This document shows positions 16,373 through 25,210 of a DNA stretch of 41,299 bases, piece after piece. The translations under genes and the position numbers were made by a program. The notes beneath the pieces were generated by a model that ran no database searches, was not told where the DNA came from, and worked only from the letters and a program-made list of their open reading frames with translations. Positions within the stretch are counted from its first letter, which is position 1. Each line of letters opens with the position of its first letter. Source of the DNA: Planctomycetia bacterium (GTDB lineage Bacteria > Planctomycetota > Phycisphaerae > Phycisphaerales > SM1A02); the NCBI GenBank assembly GCA_005792145.1, contig SXSS01000113.1:1-41299 (forward strand). The letters run 5' to 3'.

Positions 16373-17353
16373 TTATGTCTTCGAGCGTGCAGAGCCAATC
16401 CTGCGGAATTTCTCGTATCGCCGACGCACAAGCGTTTCGCTGTCAAGACGAGCCAATTCGCCAAGTTGCTCGACGATCCATCCCTGAACGGCCGCAGCTG
16501 TCGCTTTGGGATTTCGGTGCGCACCGCCGACCGGTTCGCGAATCACATGATCAATCAGTCCATTTGCAAGATTATCTTTGGCCGTCAACGCCAACGCCTT
16601 TGCGGCAAGCGGATTTGTGCGTTCGTTCGCTTCTTTCCACAATATCGCAGCGCATCCTTCTGGAGAAATGACCGAATACCAGGCATTCTCCAGCATCGCA
16701 ACTCGATCAGCGATGGCGATACCCAGCGCGCCGCCCGACCCGCCTTCGCCGATCACAACTGTCACCACCGGCGTTCGAAGTCGGCTCATTTCTCGCAAAT
16801 TGACGGCGATTGCTTCGGCCTGTCCCCGCTGCTCGCTATCAATTCCTGGATATGCGCCGGGCGTGTCAACCAAAGTCACAATGGGCAACTTAAATTTCTC
16901 TGCAAGTTTCATTTTTAAAAGCGCCTTGCGATAACCCTCGGGATTCGCACATCCAAAGCGGCAAGCGATTCGTTCAGGGGTTGTCCTCCCCTTCTGATGA
17001 CCAACCAACAGCACTTTCCAAGGACCAATTCTCGTGAAGCCCGCAACGATTGCAGGATCATCGGCAAATCGCCGATCGCCGTGCAATTGGCAGAAATCGC
17101 GGCACATCAAATCCACATAATCCAAAGTTTGGGGACGCGCCGGATGGCGTGCGACTCGGACGGTCTGCCACGCAGAAAGATCAGAATAAGTCTTCGTAAG
17201 TATTGTTTCGCGAGTCGTATAAAGCGTTGCCAACTCGTCGGAAACACCCTCGCTTTCCGCTCGTGACTCGAGGGCTGCGATTTGCCGCTCGATCTCAACG
17301 ATTGGCTGTTCGAAATCGAGCGTGGCGACCGCTCCAGAATTGCTTTTAGACAT
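16373..17353 (-). CDS. accA: Acetyl-CoA carboxylase carboxyltransferase subunit alpha
   Basis: A 326-residue AccA, the alpha half of the carboxyltransferase that moves CO2 from biotin to acetyl-CoA in the first step of fatty acid synthesis. The typical N-terminus FEQPIVEIERQIAALE and the blocks ARHPARPQTLDYV, FCQLHGDRRFADD, LVGHQKGR, GCANPEGYRKALLLM-like, PIVTLVDTPGAYPG and GEGGSGGALGI are all present, with length close to E. coli (319). The beta subunit accD is not here. It is divergent from proC across 35 bases. TAAGAT ends 7 bases before the ATG with TTGAAA 15 bases further up; no Shine-Dalgarno is seen. Confidence 0.97.
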   Translation of the reverse strand: MSKSNSGAVATLDFEQPIVEIERQIAALESRAESEGVSDELATLYTTRETILTKTYSDLSAWQTVRVARHPARPQTLDYVDLMCRDFCQLHGDRRFADDPAIVAGFTRIGPWKVLLVGHQKGRTTPERIACRFGCANPEGYRKALLKMKLAEKFKLPIVTLVDTPGAYPGIDSEQRGQAEAIAVNLREMSRLRTPVVTVVIGEGGSGGALGIAIADRVAMLENAWYSVISPEGCAAILWKEANERTNPLAAKALALTAKDNLANGLIDHVIREPVGGAHRNPKATAAAVQGWIVEQLGELARLDSETLVRRRYEKFRRIGSARSKT

Positions 17354-17360
17354 GGTGCGA

Positions 17361-17387
17361 ATCTTACCATTCGTGCTATTGTTTCAA
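17361..17387 (-). promoter_or_regulatory. accA promoter within the 35-base accA-proC gap
   Basis: On the minus strand: TTGAAA (17382-17387), a 15-base spacer, TAAGAT (17361-17366), then 7 bases to the accA ATG. The -35 overlaps the TATTGT (17377-17382) that is the likely -10 of proC on the other strand. Confidence 0.45.
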
Positions 17388-17388
17388 T

Positions 17389-18234
17389 ATGTCCGACTCT
17401 CTCGCTGTTGTTGGCTTTGGCAGTATGGGCTCTGCTCTTGTTGCTGGAGCTCTTCGATCCAATCTTCTTTCTCCAGCATCTATTCTTGTTCTTGATCCAG
17501 ATCCATTGGCTCGAAAACGCGCTGCCGCACTCGGATGCACTGTTACCGACGATCCCTCCACACTTTCCAATGCTTCTTGGATTGCGATCGCCGTCAAGCC
17601 TCAATCATTTCCTGAACTCGCATTGAAAATCGGCACACTGCAACCAAGCACGATGGTGGTTTCGGTCATGGCAGGAGTTTCAATCGCTCGTCTTCAAGAA
17701 GCATTCTGTGATGATCTGCGCTGCGTCCGCTGTATGCCCAATGTCGCGGCGCAAATCGGTTTGGCAGTGACCACATACGCATACTCTCCTCAATGCTCTG
17801 ATGGCGACCGCGATCTTGTCCTTCGATTGCTTGGAACGATGGGAACGACTGTTCATATTGAAGAAAAAATGTTTGATGCCGCAACTGCAACCAGCGGATC
17901 TGGCCCCGCATATCTATTTATGCTCGCTGAATCAATGATTGAAAGCGCCGTGCGACTTGGTTTCGATCGCTCCACCGCTGATCGTCTTGTTCGCCAAGCA
18001 CTACTCGGCGCCGCAACGCTTCTTGCCCGCGGCGAACGAACACCATCGGAGTTGCGTGGGATGGTCACAAGTCAAGGCGGAACGACCAGCGCCGCGATGG
18101 CGATCTTCGAATCTCACGGATTTCAATCGATGATGCATGACGCGCTCCGAGCTGCTCGTGATCGCGGACGCGATCTTTCGTCTGCCGCGGCCAAACAAAT
18201 GCCGCAAACTTCTGGTGCGTCAACGACCAAGTGA
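17389..18234 (+). CDS. proC: Pyrroline-5-carboxylate reductase
   Basis: A 281-residue ProC, which reduces 1-pyrroline-5-carboxylate to proline with NAD(P)H. The N-terminal Rossmann motif is VVGFGSMGSALVAG, with IAVKPQSF next, then CVRCMPNVAAQIG. The C-terminal dimerisation domain carries the signature ATATSGSGPAYLFML and the end motif LRGMVTSQGGTTSAA. Length fits the family (about 270). The start has no Shine-Dalgarno; TATTGT is exactly 6 bases before the ATG. The stop overlaps the next gene (GTGA), so proC leads an operon with an ABC exporter. Confidence 0.96.
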   Translation: MSDSLAVVGFGSMGSALVAGALRSNLLSPASILVLDPDPLARKRAAALGCTVTDDPSTLSNASWIAIAVKPQSFPELALKIGTLQPSTMVVSVMAGVSIARLQEAFCDDLRCVRCMPNVAAQIGLAVTTYAYSPQCSDGDRDLVLRLLGTMGTTVHIEEKMFDAATATSGSGPAYLFMLAESMIESAVRLGFDRSTADRLVRQALLGAATLLARGERTPSELRGMVTSQGGTTSAAMAIFESHGFQSMMHDALRAARDRGRDLSSAAAKQMPQTSGASTTK

Positions 18235-19256
18235 GCGAATTGCGATCCATAATTTCTGCACAGAATGCAATCGTCGACTCTGCTGATGATTTGGCAATCG
18301 ACTTGACCGATGTCCACAAGACATACGGGCGAAAAATTCGCGCGCTGCAAGGCGTGACACTTCAAGTTCGGTCGGGAGAAATTTTCGGACTTCTTGGTCC
18401 CAACGGCGCGGGAAAAAGCACGCTCGTCAAAATAATGATGACAATCGTGAGACCCGACACTGTGCAAGGAACTGTCTTGAATCGTGCCGTCGGCGACCCT
18501 GTCGCACTTGCAAGAATTGGATACTTGCCAGAACACCACCGCTTTCCGACATATCTGACTGGACGACAAGTCGTGGAATTCAGCGGCGCGATGTCGAAGG
18601 TCGATCGACCCACTCGAAAGAAACGCGCAAGCGAATTGCTTGACCGTGTTGGAATGGGTGGATGGAAAGATCGACCTCTTGGTTCTTACTCCAAGGGAAT
18701 GCGACAACGTGTTGGATTGGCCGCAGCGTTGGTGAATGATCCACAACTCGTCGTACTCGACGAACCAACCGATGGAGTCGACCCCGTTGGGCGTCGCGAA
18801 ATTCGCGACCTGCTGATCGGTATTCGCGACGAAGGACGCACGGTGCTCTTGAATTCGCATCTGCTCTCCGAGATCGAAAATGTGTGCAGTCGCGTTGCGA
18901 TTCTGGTGCAAGGACGCTTGGTTGCACAGGGAACAATCGACGAGCTCACTTCATCAAGTCGGCGATACGAAATTGTCATCGAAGGTTCTGCACCAGCGTG
19001 GTGCGCAGAATCTGCCAGTGTCCGCATGATCCCCGCAGGACAGATGCTTTCCGCTGGAATTCAAGGCGAATCGTGCAGACTTGTCTTCCTTGGACTCGAT
19101 GCACTTGGCGCACAGCCGATCTTGGATCGGCTTCGCTCCGAACAGCGCACCGTGGTTGCGGCACAATCCGTACGCGAATCGCTCGAAGATTTATTCATGC
19201 GCGCGGTGACGGATCCGACAACGGGATTGATCTATCGCCCCGGAGCTGCGACATGA
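18231..19256 (+). CDS. ABC transporter ATP-binding protein
   Basis: A 341-residue nucleotide-binding subunit: Walker A GPNGAGKST (56-64), a signature loop in the form SYSKGMRQR (152-160), Walker B LVVLDEPTDGVDP (173-185) and the switch histidine H210. It has a C-terminal extension (about 225-341) typical of CcmA/NatA-type exporters. The signature and D-loop place it in the ABC-2 export group. The substrate is unknown. The GTG start overlaps the proC stop, and its stop overlaps the permease ATG (ATGA), so the pair is translationally coupled. Confidence 0.92.
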   Translation: MSELRSIISAQNAIVDSADDLAIDLTDVHKTYGRKIRALQGVTLQVRSGEIFGLLGPNGAGKSTLVKIMMTIVRPDTVQGTVLNRAVGDPVALARIGYLPEHHRFPTYLTGRQVVEFSGAMSKVDRPTRKKRASELLDRVGMGGWKDRPLGSYSKGMRQRVGLAAALVNDPQLVVLDEPTDGVDPVGRREIRDLLIGIRDEGRTVLLNSHLLSEIENVCSRVAILVQGRLVAQGTIDELTSSSRRYEIVIEGSAPAWCAESASVRMIPAGQMLSAGIQGESCRLVFLGLDALGAQPILDRLRSEQRTVVAAQSVRESLEDLFMRAVTDPTTGLIYRPGAAT

Positions 19257-20320
19257 TGCAAACGATTGCGATCTTCGTTGGGGCATATCGCGAGCTGAGC
19301 GCTCGAAAAATATTCTGGCTCGCGCTTGCGATCAGTTTGCTCGTCGTCGGACTTTTCGCATGCTTGGGCATCAACGAAACTGGAATCAGTTTTCTCGGAT
19401 GGACATTTGAAAGTCCGATGTTCAGCACGAATACGACTTCGCCGGAAACTTTTTATAAATTGCTCTTTGTCAATCTCGGCGTCGATTGGTGGCTCGGTGT
19501 TCTTTCCACGCTGCTGGCATTGGTGACAACCTGCGGAATCATCCCCGATCTTGTCGCGCCAGGATCGATCGATCTACTGCTTGCAAAGCCAATCACTCGC
19601 ACGCGACTTTTTCTGACAAAGTATTGCACAGGTCTGCTCTTCGCGGCGCTGCAAGTTTTCGTCTTTTCGACCGCAAGTTTCTTTGTCATCGGTGTGCGAG
19701 GCGGCGCGTGGGAATGGACTCTCTTCGCCGCAGTTCCCATCGTGACCTTCTTTTACAGCCTTCTTTTCTGTATGTGCGCGTTCATTGGAGTCTTGACTCG
19801 ATCGTCAGTCGCATCGCTGATCTTGACACTCCTTGCGTGGACGATCATTTTCACCATCAACATCTCAGAATCAATCGTCAACAGTGGACGCATCGCAAAT
19901 CAAATGGAAGCGACAAAGATCGAAGCTGAATTAGCGAACACCGATGATCCTGTTGATGAAGACAAGCTTGAAGAACTGACGAGTGACTTGGAGAAGACAC
20001 TTGCAAATCGTCCAACATGGGAGCGAGCTCATTTCTGGTTCTTCGGCGTCAAGACATTCTTGCCAAAGACCACCGATACATTGAAACTTCTTGATCGGTG
20101 GCTCCTCGACTCCGCATCGATGCCAAGTCGAAATGAAGACTCCGAGCGTGGACCTCAACAGGCATTCGGCCCCAAGCGTGTGAAGCGTGGCGAATTCCAA
20201 CGCGCAGTGAAAGCAGACGAACAATCCCACTCGATTTGGTGGGTCTTGGGAACAAGTCTCGTCTTCGAAGGAATCGTTCTCGGTCTTGCAACCGTGATCT
20301 TTGTCCGCCGGGACTATTAG
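19253..20320 (+). CDS. ABC-2 type transporter permease
   Basis: A 355-residue membrane protein with six predicted helices at about 20-39, 76-96, 126-147, 156-180, 184-205 and 329-350. The motif SIDLLLAKPITRTRLFLTK is typical of ABC-2 permeases of the NosY/NatB type. A large soluble insert (about 206-328), rich in charged residues, separates helices 5 and 6. It is the membrane partner of the preceding ATPase. Two ATGs are adjacent; the first overlaps the ATPase stop. The gene ends 4 bases into the convergent mltA. Confidence 0.88.
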   Translation: MMQTIAIFVGAYRELSARKIFWLALAISLLVVGLFACLGINETGISFLGWTFESPMFSTNTTSPETFYKLLFVNLGVDWWLGVLSTLLALVTTCGIIPDLVAPGSIDLLLAKPITRTRLFLTKYCTGLLFAALQVFVFSTASFFVIGVRGGAWEWTLFAAVPIVTFFYSLLFCMCAFIGVLTRSSVASLILTLLAWTIIFTINISESIVNSGRIANQMEATKIEAELANTDDPVDEDKLEELTSDLEKTLANRPTWERAHFWFFGVKTFLPKTTDTLKLLDRWLLDSASMPSRNEDSERGPQQAFGPKRVKRGEFQRAVKADEQSHSIWWVLGTSLVFEGIVLGLATVIFVRRDY

Positions 20321-21597
20321 CCTGTTTTTCCAGCCGGCGGTGCTTTCGCCTTCTTGGCTGGAAGCGGATACTGCGAAACATATTCAGGCTTCAGGAAAAA
20401 ATAGTAAAGCGTGCCTTCGCAGTATTGACCGCCAGCAAGAATTTCCGCAGATGGACCAATTCCCATAAAAATATCCGCGCGACCTGGCGCACGAATCGCT
20501 CCGCCAGTGTCTTGGTCGAGCATAAATCTTTGGAATGGTTGCTTGGATCCGCTATATGTGCTTGCTTGCGTGTCGACAAACATCAATCCACCTGGTGGAT
20601 AGACGCTCTTATCCGTCGCGACAGTCACCTTGTCCGTGACCTTCACCCCAAGACTGCCTGCAGGCCATGTTTTCCCGTCATAATTCTGAAAAAACACGAA
20701 CCGATTATTGAGGTCGATCAACTTCTCCACAGTCGCTGGATCTTTTTCATAGAGCCTGCGAATCGCGGAGAGGTTCAGTTGATTTGCGGGAATCATTCCC
20801 TCTTTCACAAGACTTGCGCCAAGCCCGACATATTCGCCATCCGTTGCGCCGGCGTATCCAATGAACATCACTTTTCCGCCTGGCAATAAAAGTTTCGCGC
20901 TTCCATTGATTTGCACGATGTACGCATCGAGTGCGGTAGGAAACCATGCAAGCTCTAATCCTTTCAACATTCCGCTGGAATTAATTTCCGCGCGACTCGG
21001 CCAAGGCACAACTTCACTTTCGGAAATGCGTCGACCAATTGCTTGTCCAGTGACTGGGTCGGTCTCGAGATCCTTGGGCCGCTTATAAACTGGAAATTCA
21101 AATCCTGGAGCCTTTGTCAAACTCGCCTTGAATTCTGGCGAGAAATATCCAGTGAAGAGCACACCGCCTTTTCCATTCCAACCTTTGGTCTGCCAGCAAT
21201 CAAACATTTGTTTGAATGCACTATCGAATGCAGCTTGATCCGCGTTGTCGTTGAGAATCTGACGGAAGGCGATGATGCTCGACGATGCTTGATCCCAAGT
21301 GCAGACATCAGGAAAGGGAAACATCTGTGGAAAACGAGATCGACTCGATGGACTTTCGTACCACGTTTGATCTTGCGCAAGAGCTTCTTGCAAATATGCG
21401 TCGCGCGATTTCCACGCGCCAGTCAAATCTGGCCACGCTTCGCCTGGTCCAAGTTTTCGCAGCGCGCATTCACCAGGAGCAAGCTGATGGGCATAATCTG
21501 CGTTTGGAGTAGGTTCCGGAGGAGTCTCGCAGCCTTGGAAGGCAAAATTGGCGAGGGCGAGAATAGAAATGCCGATAATGTTTTTGCATCCTTGCAT
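20317..21597 (-). CDS. mltA: MltA-type lytic murein transglycosylase
   Basis: A 426-residue exported enzyme. The N-terminus looks like a lipoprotein signal (hydrophobic 7-20, FQGC at 20-23), though the lipobox is imperfect. The MltA domain follows (about 140-310, with VLFTGYFSPEFKAS and FPVYKRPKDL), then the 3D domain with the catalytic aspartate D363 in DQDTGGAIRAPGRADIFMG. MltA cleaves the glycan bond of peptidoglycan to give 1,6-anhydroMurNAc ends. TATCCT is exactly 6 bases before the ATG and there is no Shine-Dalgarno, suggesting leaderless expression. It is convergent with the ABC permease. Confidence 0.92.
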   Translation of the reverse strand: MQGCKNIIGISILALANFAFQGCETPPEPTPNADYAHQLAPGECALRKLGPGEAWPDLTGAWKSRDAYLQEALAQDQTWYESPSSRSRFPQMFPFPDVCTWDQASSSIIAFRQILNDNADQAAFDSAFKQMFDCWQTKGWNGKGGVLFTGYFSPEFKASLTKAPGFEFPVYKRPKDLETDPVTGQAIGRRISESEVVPWPSRAEINSSGMLKGLELAWFPTALDAYIVQINGSAKLLLPGGKVMFIGYAGATDGEYVGLGASLVKEGMIPANQLNLSAIRRLYEKDPATVEKLIDLNNRFVFFQNYDGKTWPAGSLGVKVTDKVTVATDKSVYPPGGLMFVDTQASTYSGSKQPFQRFMLDQDTGGAIRAPGRADIFMGIGPSAEILAGGQYCEGTLYYFFLKPEYVSQYPLPAKKAKAPPAGKTG

Positions 21598-21688
21598 TCT
21601 TTTAGGATACCAAATCCCAAGGGATTTCAGTGATTGAATCGAACCAATGTGTATGCTTTCGGTAGGAATAAACTTTGGAGCAAAATCT

Positions 21689-22030
21689 ATGACACTTCTT
21701 CACACCGACATTCTCGCACTAACACTGGCTTGGGGCTTTTCTGGTTGGGAACTTGGCATCCTGCTTGTCTTGGGACTTCTCATTTTTGGGCGACGATTGC
21801 CAGATCTTGGTCGTTCAGTGGGCAGGACCATCGTGGAGTTCAAGAAAGGGCTTGCTGGTATCGAGTCCGATGTCAATAGTTCTTCGAACACGCCCACGCC
21901 TGGAAATTCGTCGAATTCGAATGGCAACGCTGCGCTCCCGTCCAACCCGCAGTCGAATGCTGGCAACACGCAGTCTCAGGAAGGATCGAATCCATACGCT
22001 CAAAGTCAAAATCGGCCGCCGCAGTCTTGA
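21689..22030 (+). CDS. tatA: Sec-independent (Tat) translocase subunit TatA/TatE
   Basis: A 113-residue TatA-family protein: N-terminal membrane helix (about 17-34, GWELGILLVLGLLIFG), the hinge RRLPDLGRS, an amphipathic helix (about 40-57), then a disordered Asn/Ser/Pro/Gln-rich tail. TatA oligomers form the pore that lets folded twin-arginine proteins cross the inner membrane. Start chosen at the ATG 8 bases after GGAG; upstream in-frame ATGs lack a binding site and would put a polar stretch before the helix. tatB and tatC are not adjacent. Confidence 0.92.
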   Translation: MTLLHTDILALTLAWGFSGWELGILLVLGLLIFGRRLPDLGRSVGRTIVEFKKGLAGIESDVNSSSNTPTPGNSSNSNGNAALPSNPQSNAGNTQSQEGSNPYAQSQNRPPQS

Positions 22031-22107
22031 GTATTGAGCGCGGACATTTTGATGAACGCTTTGCCAATTTGATGGCCATCCCCTGAACATAGGCGAGGTC
22101 TTCGAAC

Positions 22108-22179
22108 AATTCTGCCAAGAATTCTGCCAAGAATTCTGCCGAGGATTTTGCCAAGAATTTTGCCAAGAATTCTGCCAAG
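22108..22179. repeat. 12-base tandem repeat downstream of tatA
   Basis: Six head-to-tail copies of AATTCTGCCAAG with a few substitutions (CCGAG in copy 3, GATTTT in 4, AATTTT in 5). Several frames stay open through it because the unit is a multiple of three, but none belongs to a recognisable gene. It begins 78 bases after the tatA stop. Confidence 0.92.
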
Positions 22180-22298
22180 AAAAATAGACTCTTTTTTTAA
22201 GTCCTCATCGGCGGGCTCATATTGTGCCTCCCGTGCAGATGAAGCAAGCGGCGTCGCCTGTCTTTTGCATGAAAATCCGCAAGGAAAAGGAGGCTTCT

Positions 22299-23285
22299 AT
22301 GAATCGCAGTGAAAATCGAAATGCTTCTGGTCTTCAGGCTTCTGGTCTTCAAGTTTTTGGCGTGCACGCTTGGCGTCATGCCGTGCTCGCCGTCGCGGCG
22401 TCTTTGGCAATTTTTCAATCCACCGGTGCATCCCCCCGATTGACCGATGATCCGCACAAAGGCCCACCGCCCTGCCCAAACATTGAACGGCTCTGTGACG
22501 ATCCGAATGAAAAACCAGAAGATCCCATTCAGCAACTTTGTCAATGTGGCCCAGGCCAATGGATTCGAGTGAATCGAGCTCCACTTTTAAATCCAACTAC
22601 TCCGTCGCATGGTGCTTGGGCAGGATCTGAAAATTTCGTTGGGTGGAATACCAGTTATCACATTGGTGCTACGGAATCTTCGGCAACTGCTTGCATTTCA
22701 ATGAATGGTACCAGTTACTTCTGGCATGCCGGAAGCCGATCTGGATCAAGAATTGCACAATTCACAGGGGGCTGGAAGGAGTCTTGGAGCGGGCCATTAC
22801 CATCCTGCACACGTTCAGTTATGCTTTCTGCGGTTGGAAGTGGCGGCCTTGGAATCGGTGACAGTTGTGCGGCACGATTGGGATGCAGCGCATCTTCAAT
22901 TGCCACAGCAGCGGGAGTGGCGATGAGCCGTGGGAGAGCCAGGGCATCACTTTCAAATTTGGAAATCCGCGGAACGGTCTCATATGACAATGTCACTCAA
23001 CTCTCCAAGATTGATGGCAACTTCGGCGCCCAAGTTGCACTTGCAGGTTCACACGCCAGCGGCACGATCTCTTCCCAATCAAGTTGGACGGTGAACGGTC
23101 AAGGTGCGGCATCTGGAGCGCTGACTTTCGTTGTCATGCCAGATCGAACGTATTGCGCTCTGACAAATCTGCCAATCACAGCGAATTGGTCTGGAACTGT
23201 GGTCACATCGACTGCCGTTACAGTCGATGAAAATGGATCGGCATCAGGCTCGGCAGAGGCAGCTCTCGCGCTGGCGATTCGTTGA
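22299..23285 (+). CDS. Secreted protein of unknown function
   Basis: A 328-residue exported protein that I do not recognise. A signal peptide lies at about 26-44 (HAVLAVAASLAIFQSTGAS), after a polar N-terminal tail that contains a doubled ASGLQ from a 15-base tandem duplication (22323-22352). A Cys-containing segment follows (CPNIERLC...QLCQCGPGQW, about 59-92). The rest is Gly/Ser/Thr-rich, predicted beta-rich, with scattered Cys. The start is clear: AAGGAGG ends 5 bases before the ATG. No PAPGA tail or dockerin is present. Its TGA overlaps a TTG start of the next gene. Confidence 0.75.
   Translation: MNRSENRNASGLQASGLQVFGVHAWRHAVLAVAASLAIFQSTGASPRLTDDPHKGPPPCPNIERLCDDPNEKPEDPIQQLCQCGPGQWIRVNRAPLLNPTTPSHGAWAGSENFVGWNTSYHIGATESSATACISMNGTSYFWHAGSRSGSRIAQFTGGWKESWSGPLPSCTRSVMLSAVGSGGLGIGDSCAARLGCSASSIATAAGVAMSRGRARASLSNLEIRGTVSYDNVTQLSKIDGNFGAQVALAGSHASGTISSQSSWTVNGQGAASGALTFVVMPDRTYCALTNLPITANWSGTVVTSTAVTVDENGSASGSAEAALALAIR
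22323..22352. repeat. 15-base tandem duplication in the secreted-protein gene
   Basis: Two copies of GCTTCTGGTCTTCAR, in frame, doubling ASGLQ near the N-terminus. Confidence 0.85.
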
Positions 23286-25210
23286 AAGATACACAACTTT
23301 TCAAGCAACTCGGCATTTATGCCGCGTGCGTCGCCTGTGTGGGGCAGGCGGCGGCGGGGCGCGCGTCGGAGCAAGTGGTTTCGACCCAAGTGGTTTCGGG
23401 AGAGGGAGTGCCGGCAGATGCGCGCACTCCCCTCCACGGAGCATTCATAGATGTCATAAAAAATATGCAAGCAAACTTCGCGCAAGAGGATCATGCAATG
23501 TTGGTTGGGCGCAAACTTTCTGTCGATTGGTCTCTTGCGCCAGCTTTGCTCATCAACGACATTATGCGAGGCGAGCCGCCATCGCATTGGATGGCACTTC
23601 TCGACGACGCGTATGGGCGATCGACCGCATTGACACTCGACACGGAGAACACTCCGCAGAAAATTCTTGATGGGTGCGCTCTGATAAAGCGTCAGGACAA
23701 GTCAATTCGTTTTTCCTATCTCGCGCAGAGGCTCTTCGCCGCAGGATCGGAAGTTCCGCCTGCGATTGAATGGGAATGTGATGTCCGTGCATCGGAAACA
23801 AAAATGCTCACCGCGTGGTACGAACCAAATCTCGCGCAGCGCGGAGTGGATTTCCCTATGCCGCCCGACCGAACACTTCTAAGTTGGAACAATGAATTGA
23901 TGCGCCTTCGAGTGGTTCAAGAATCTGCTGACTGGTCAATGAAGTGGCCAGCGCAAGAGCCCATCTTCGACCATGTTGGAGATGCGTACGACTTGTTCGA
24001 CACTCTGCGTGCATGGCATTGGGCACGACGCGATGGGCTCATTCTGCCAGATACAGCAACACTTCATTTCGAATCGACCGAGCGCTCGACTCCGCGCATC
24101 ATTCATTGGTCTAACACGAATGAAAGCGAATGGATTCTCTCCATCACACTTCGCCAAGGCGCTGCGATTCGGCGCGCTGGTTTCATAGTAAAAGCGGATG
24201 GAGTCGATGGAAACACTTTGCCAATTGGGCGACCAATGGTCAACGTGCCAATCGTCGCCGCCGACACAGTCGTGACGATCTCTTTCCAAGCCTCTCAAGA
24301 TCAACGCTTGGGAATACCAACTGGAACTTTTCTTCCCAAGAAAATTGCGCTTGTCATCAACAATCAAGAAGTCGCACACGCGTTGTTGCATTCGTTTGCC
24401 CAAGACTCCACCGATGCGCCATCGAACATTGATTCTCAATCCACGCAGTCATTATGGGTCGACGCGATCACGCGAATTCGTCAAGCACAAGGTTCATCTT
24501 CTTCACCAACACTTTCCCCCATCGACTTCGATGAAAAAGATTTGGCAATTGATTCGACAACCAACTCTGGCAAATCGTTGCTTCGCGCCCGACTCGCGGC
24601 AAATGCTTGGGCCTTCGCAATGCGCGCAGATATAGCAAATCTGATGTCGACCATCTCTCGTGCGCAAGAACTTCGCAGAAACGATTCCCTCGGAAATCAT
24701 GATCTTGCCGCGCTGGAAACCTTCGCGGAATCACTCACTTTGGGTCACGCGCCTGTTTCTGCAGTGGACGCAATCCGATTTCGCCACGCGCTTGCCGCAA
24801 ACGAATTGACCAACGATTCGCTGACGCCTGCATGTTTGGCTGCGACAGGCACTGGTCGATTTTGGGCCGCTTTGGATATTGCCAACGCAGGACTTTCTCG
24901 CGCGGTTGTGGGCTCAGCCGAAGAAGCGATTTGGAAATCTGCCTGCGCACAACTCAAAGTGTGGTGCGAGGATCCACTATCACACACGACCTTTGGTGCC
25001 GACCCTGGAGTGCTCATGCTCTCGCAGCAAATCGCATTTCAACAAAAACCATTGGCGCCCGACACAAACTTGGATGCTTCCTCGATCTCCGAACCTCCAA
25101 GGACCACAATTGATGGAAAATCCTCGGGAGAGGCACATCACAAACTGCGGGAAATTCTTGCGCCACTTTCGCAGAGCTCACCCAACATTTCTGGAGGAAA
25201 TTATTCTTGA
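23282..25210 (+). CDS. Exported protein of unknown function, coupled to the upstream secreted protein
   Basis: A 642-residue protein that I do not recognise. The N-terminus (about 8-28, QLGIYAACVACVGQAAAGRA) is a plausible signal peptide. A short QVVS duplication follows (23372-23398). The middle (about 60-330) is mixed, with WSLAPALLINDIM and ACLIKRQDKS-like segments; the C-terminal half is helix-rich and contains RLAANAWAFAMRADIANLMS. No catalytic motif stands out. The start is taken as TTG 23282 because it overlaps the upstream TGA (TTGA) and directly precedes the signal peptide. Its 3' end overlaps the convergent cytochrome/LRR gene by 10 bases. Confidence 0.7.
   Translation: MKDTQLFKQLGIYAACVACVGQAAAGRASEQVVSTQVVSGEGVPADARTPLHGAFIDVIKNMQANFAQEDHAMLVGRKLSVDWSLAPALLINDIMRGEPPSHWMALLDDAYGRSTALTLDTENTPQKILDGCALIKRQDKSIRFSYLAQRLFAAGSEVPPAIEWECDVRASETKMLTAWYEPNLAQRGVDFPMPPDRTLLSWNNELMRLRVVQESADWSMKWPAQEPIFDHVGDAYDLFDTLRAWHWARRDGLILPDTATLHFESTERSTPRIIHWSNTNESEWILSITLRQGAAIRRAGFIVKADGVDGNTLPIGRPMVNVPIVAADTVVTISFQASQDQRLGIPTGTFLPKKIALVINNQEVAHALLHSFAQDSTDAPSNIDSQSTQSLWVDAITRIRQAQGSSSSPTLSPIDFDEKDLAIDSTTNSGKSLLRARLAANAWAFAMRADIANLMSTISRAQELRRNDSLGNHDLAALETFAESLTLGHAPVSAVDAIRFRHALAANELTNDSLTPACLAATGTGRFWAALDIANAGLSRAVVGSAEEAIWKSACAQLKVWCEDPLSHTTFGADPGVLMLSQQIAFQQKPLAPDTNLDASSISEPPRTTIDGKSSGEAHHKLREILAPLSQSSPNISGGNYS

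Noticed and set aside
18123-18911. Minus-strand open frame (262 codons) across proC and the ABC ATPase
   Set aside because: Both plus-strand genes have all family motifs; this frame is a shadow.
22108-22179. CRISPR array
   Set aside because: The units are 12 bases and contiguous, with no spacers, no leader and no cas genes.
22031-22298. Riboswitch in the tatA-22299 gap
   Set aside because: I see the 12-base repeat and a good Shine-Dalgarno site but no conserved aptamer pattern that I can name.
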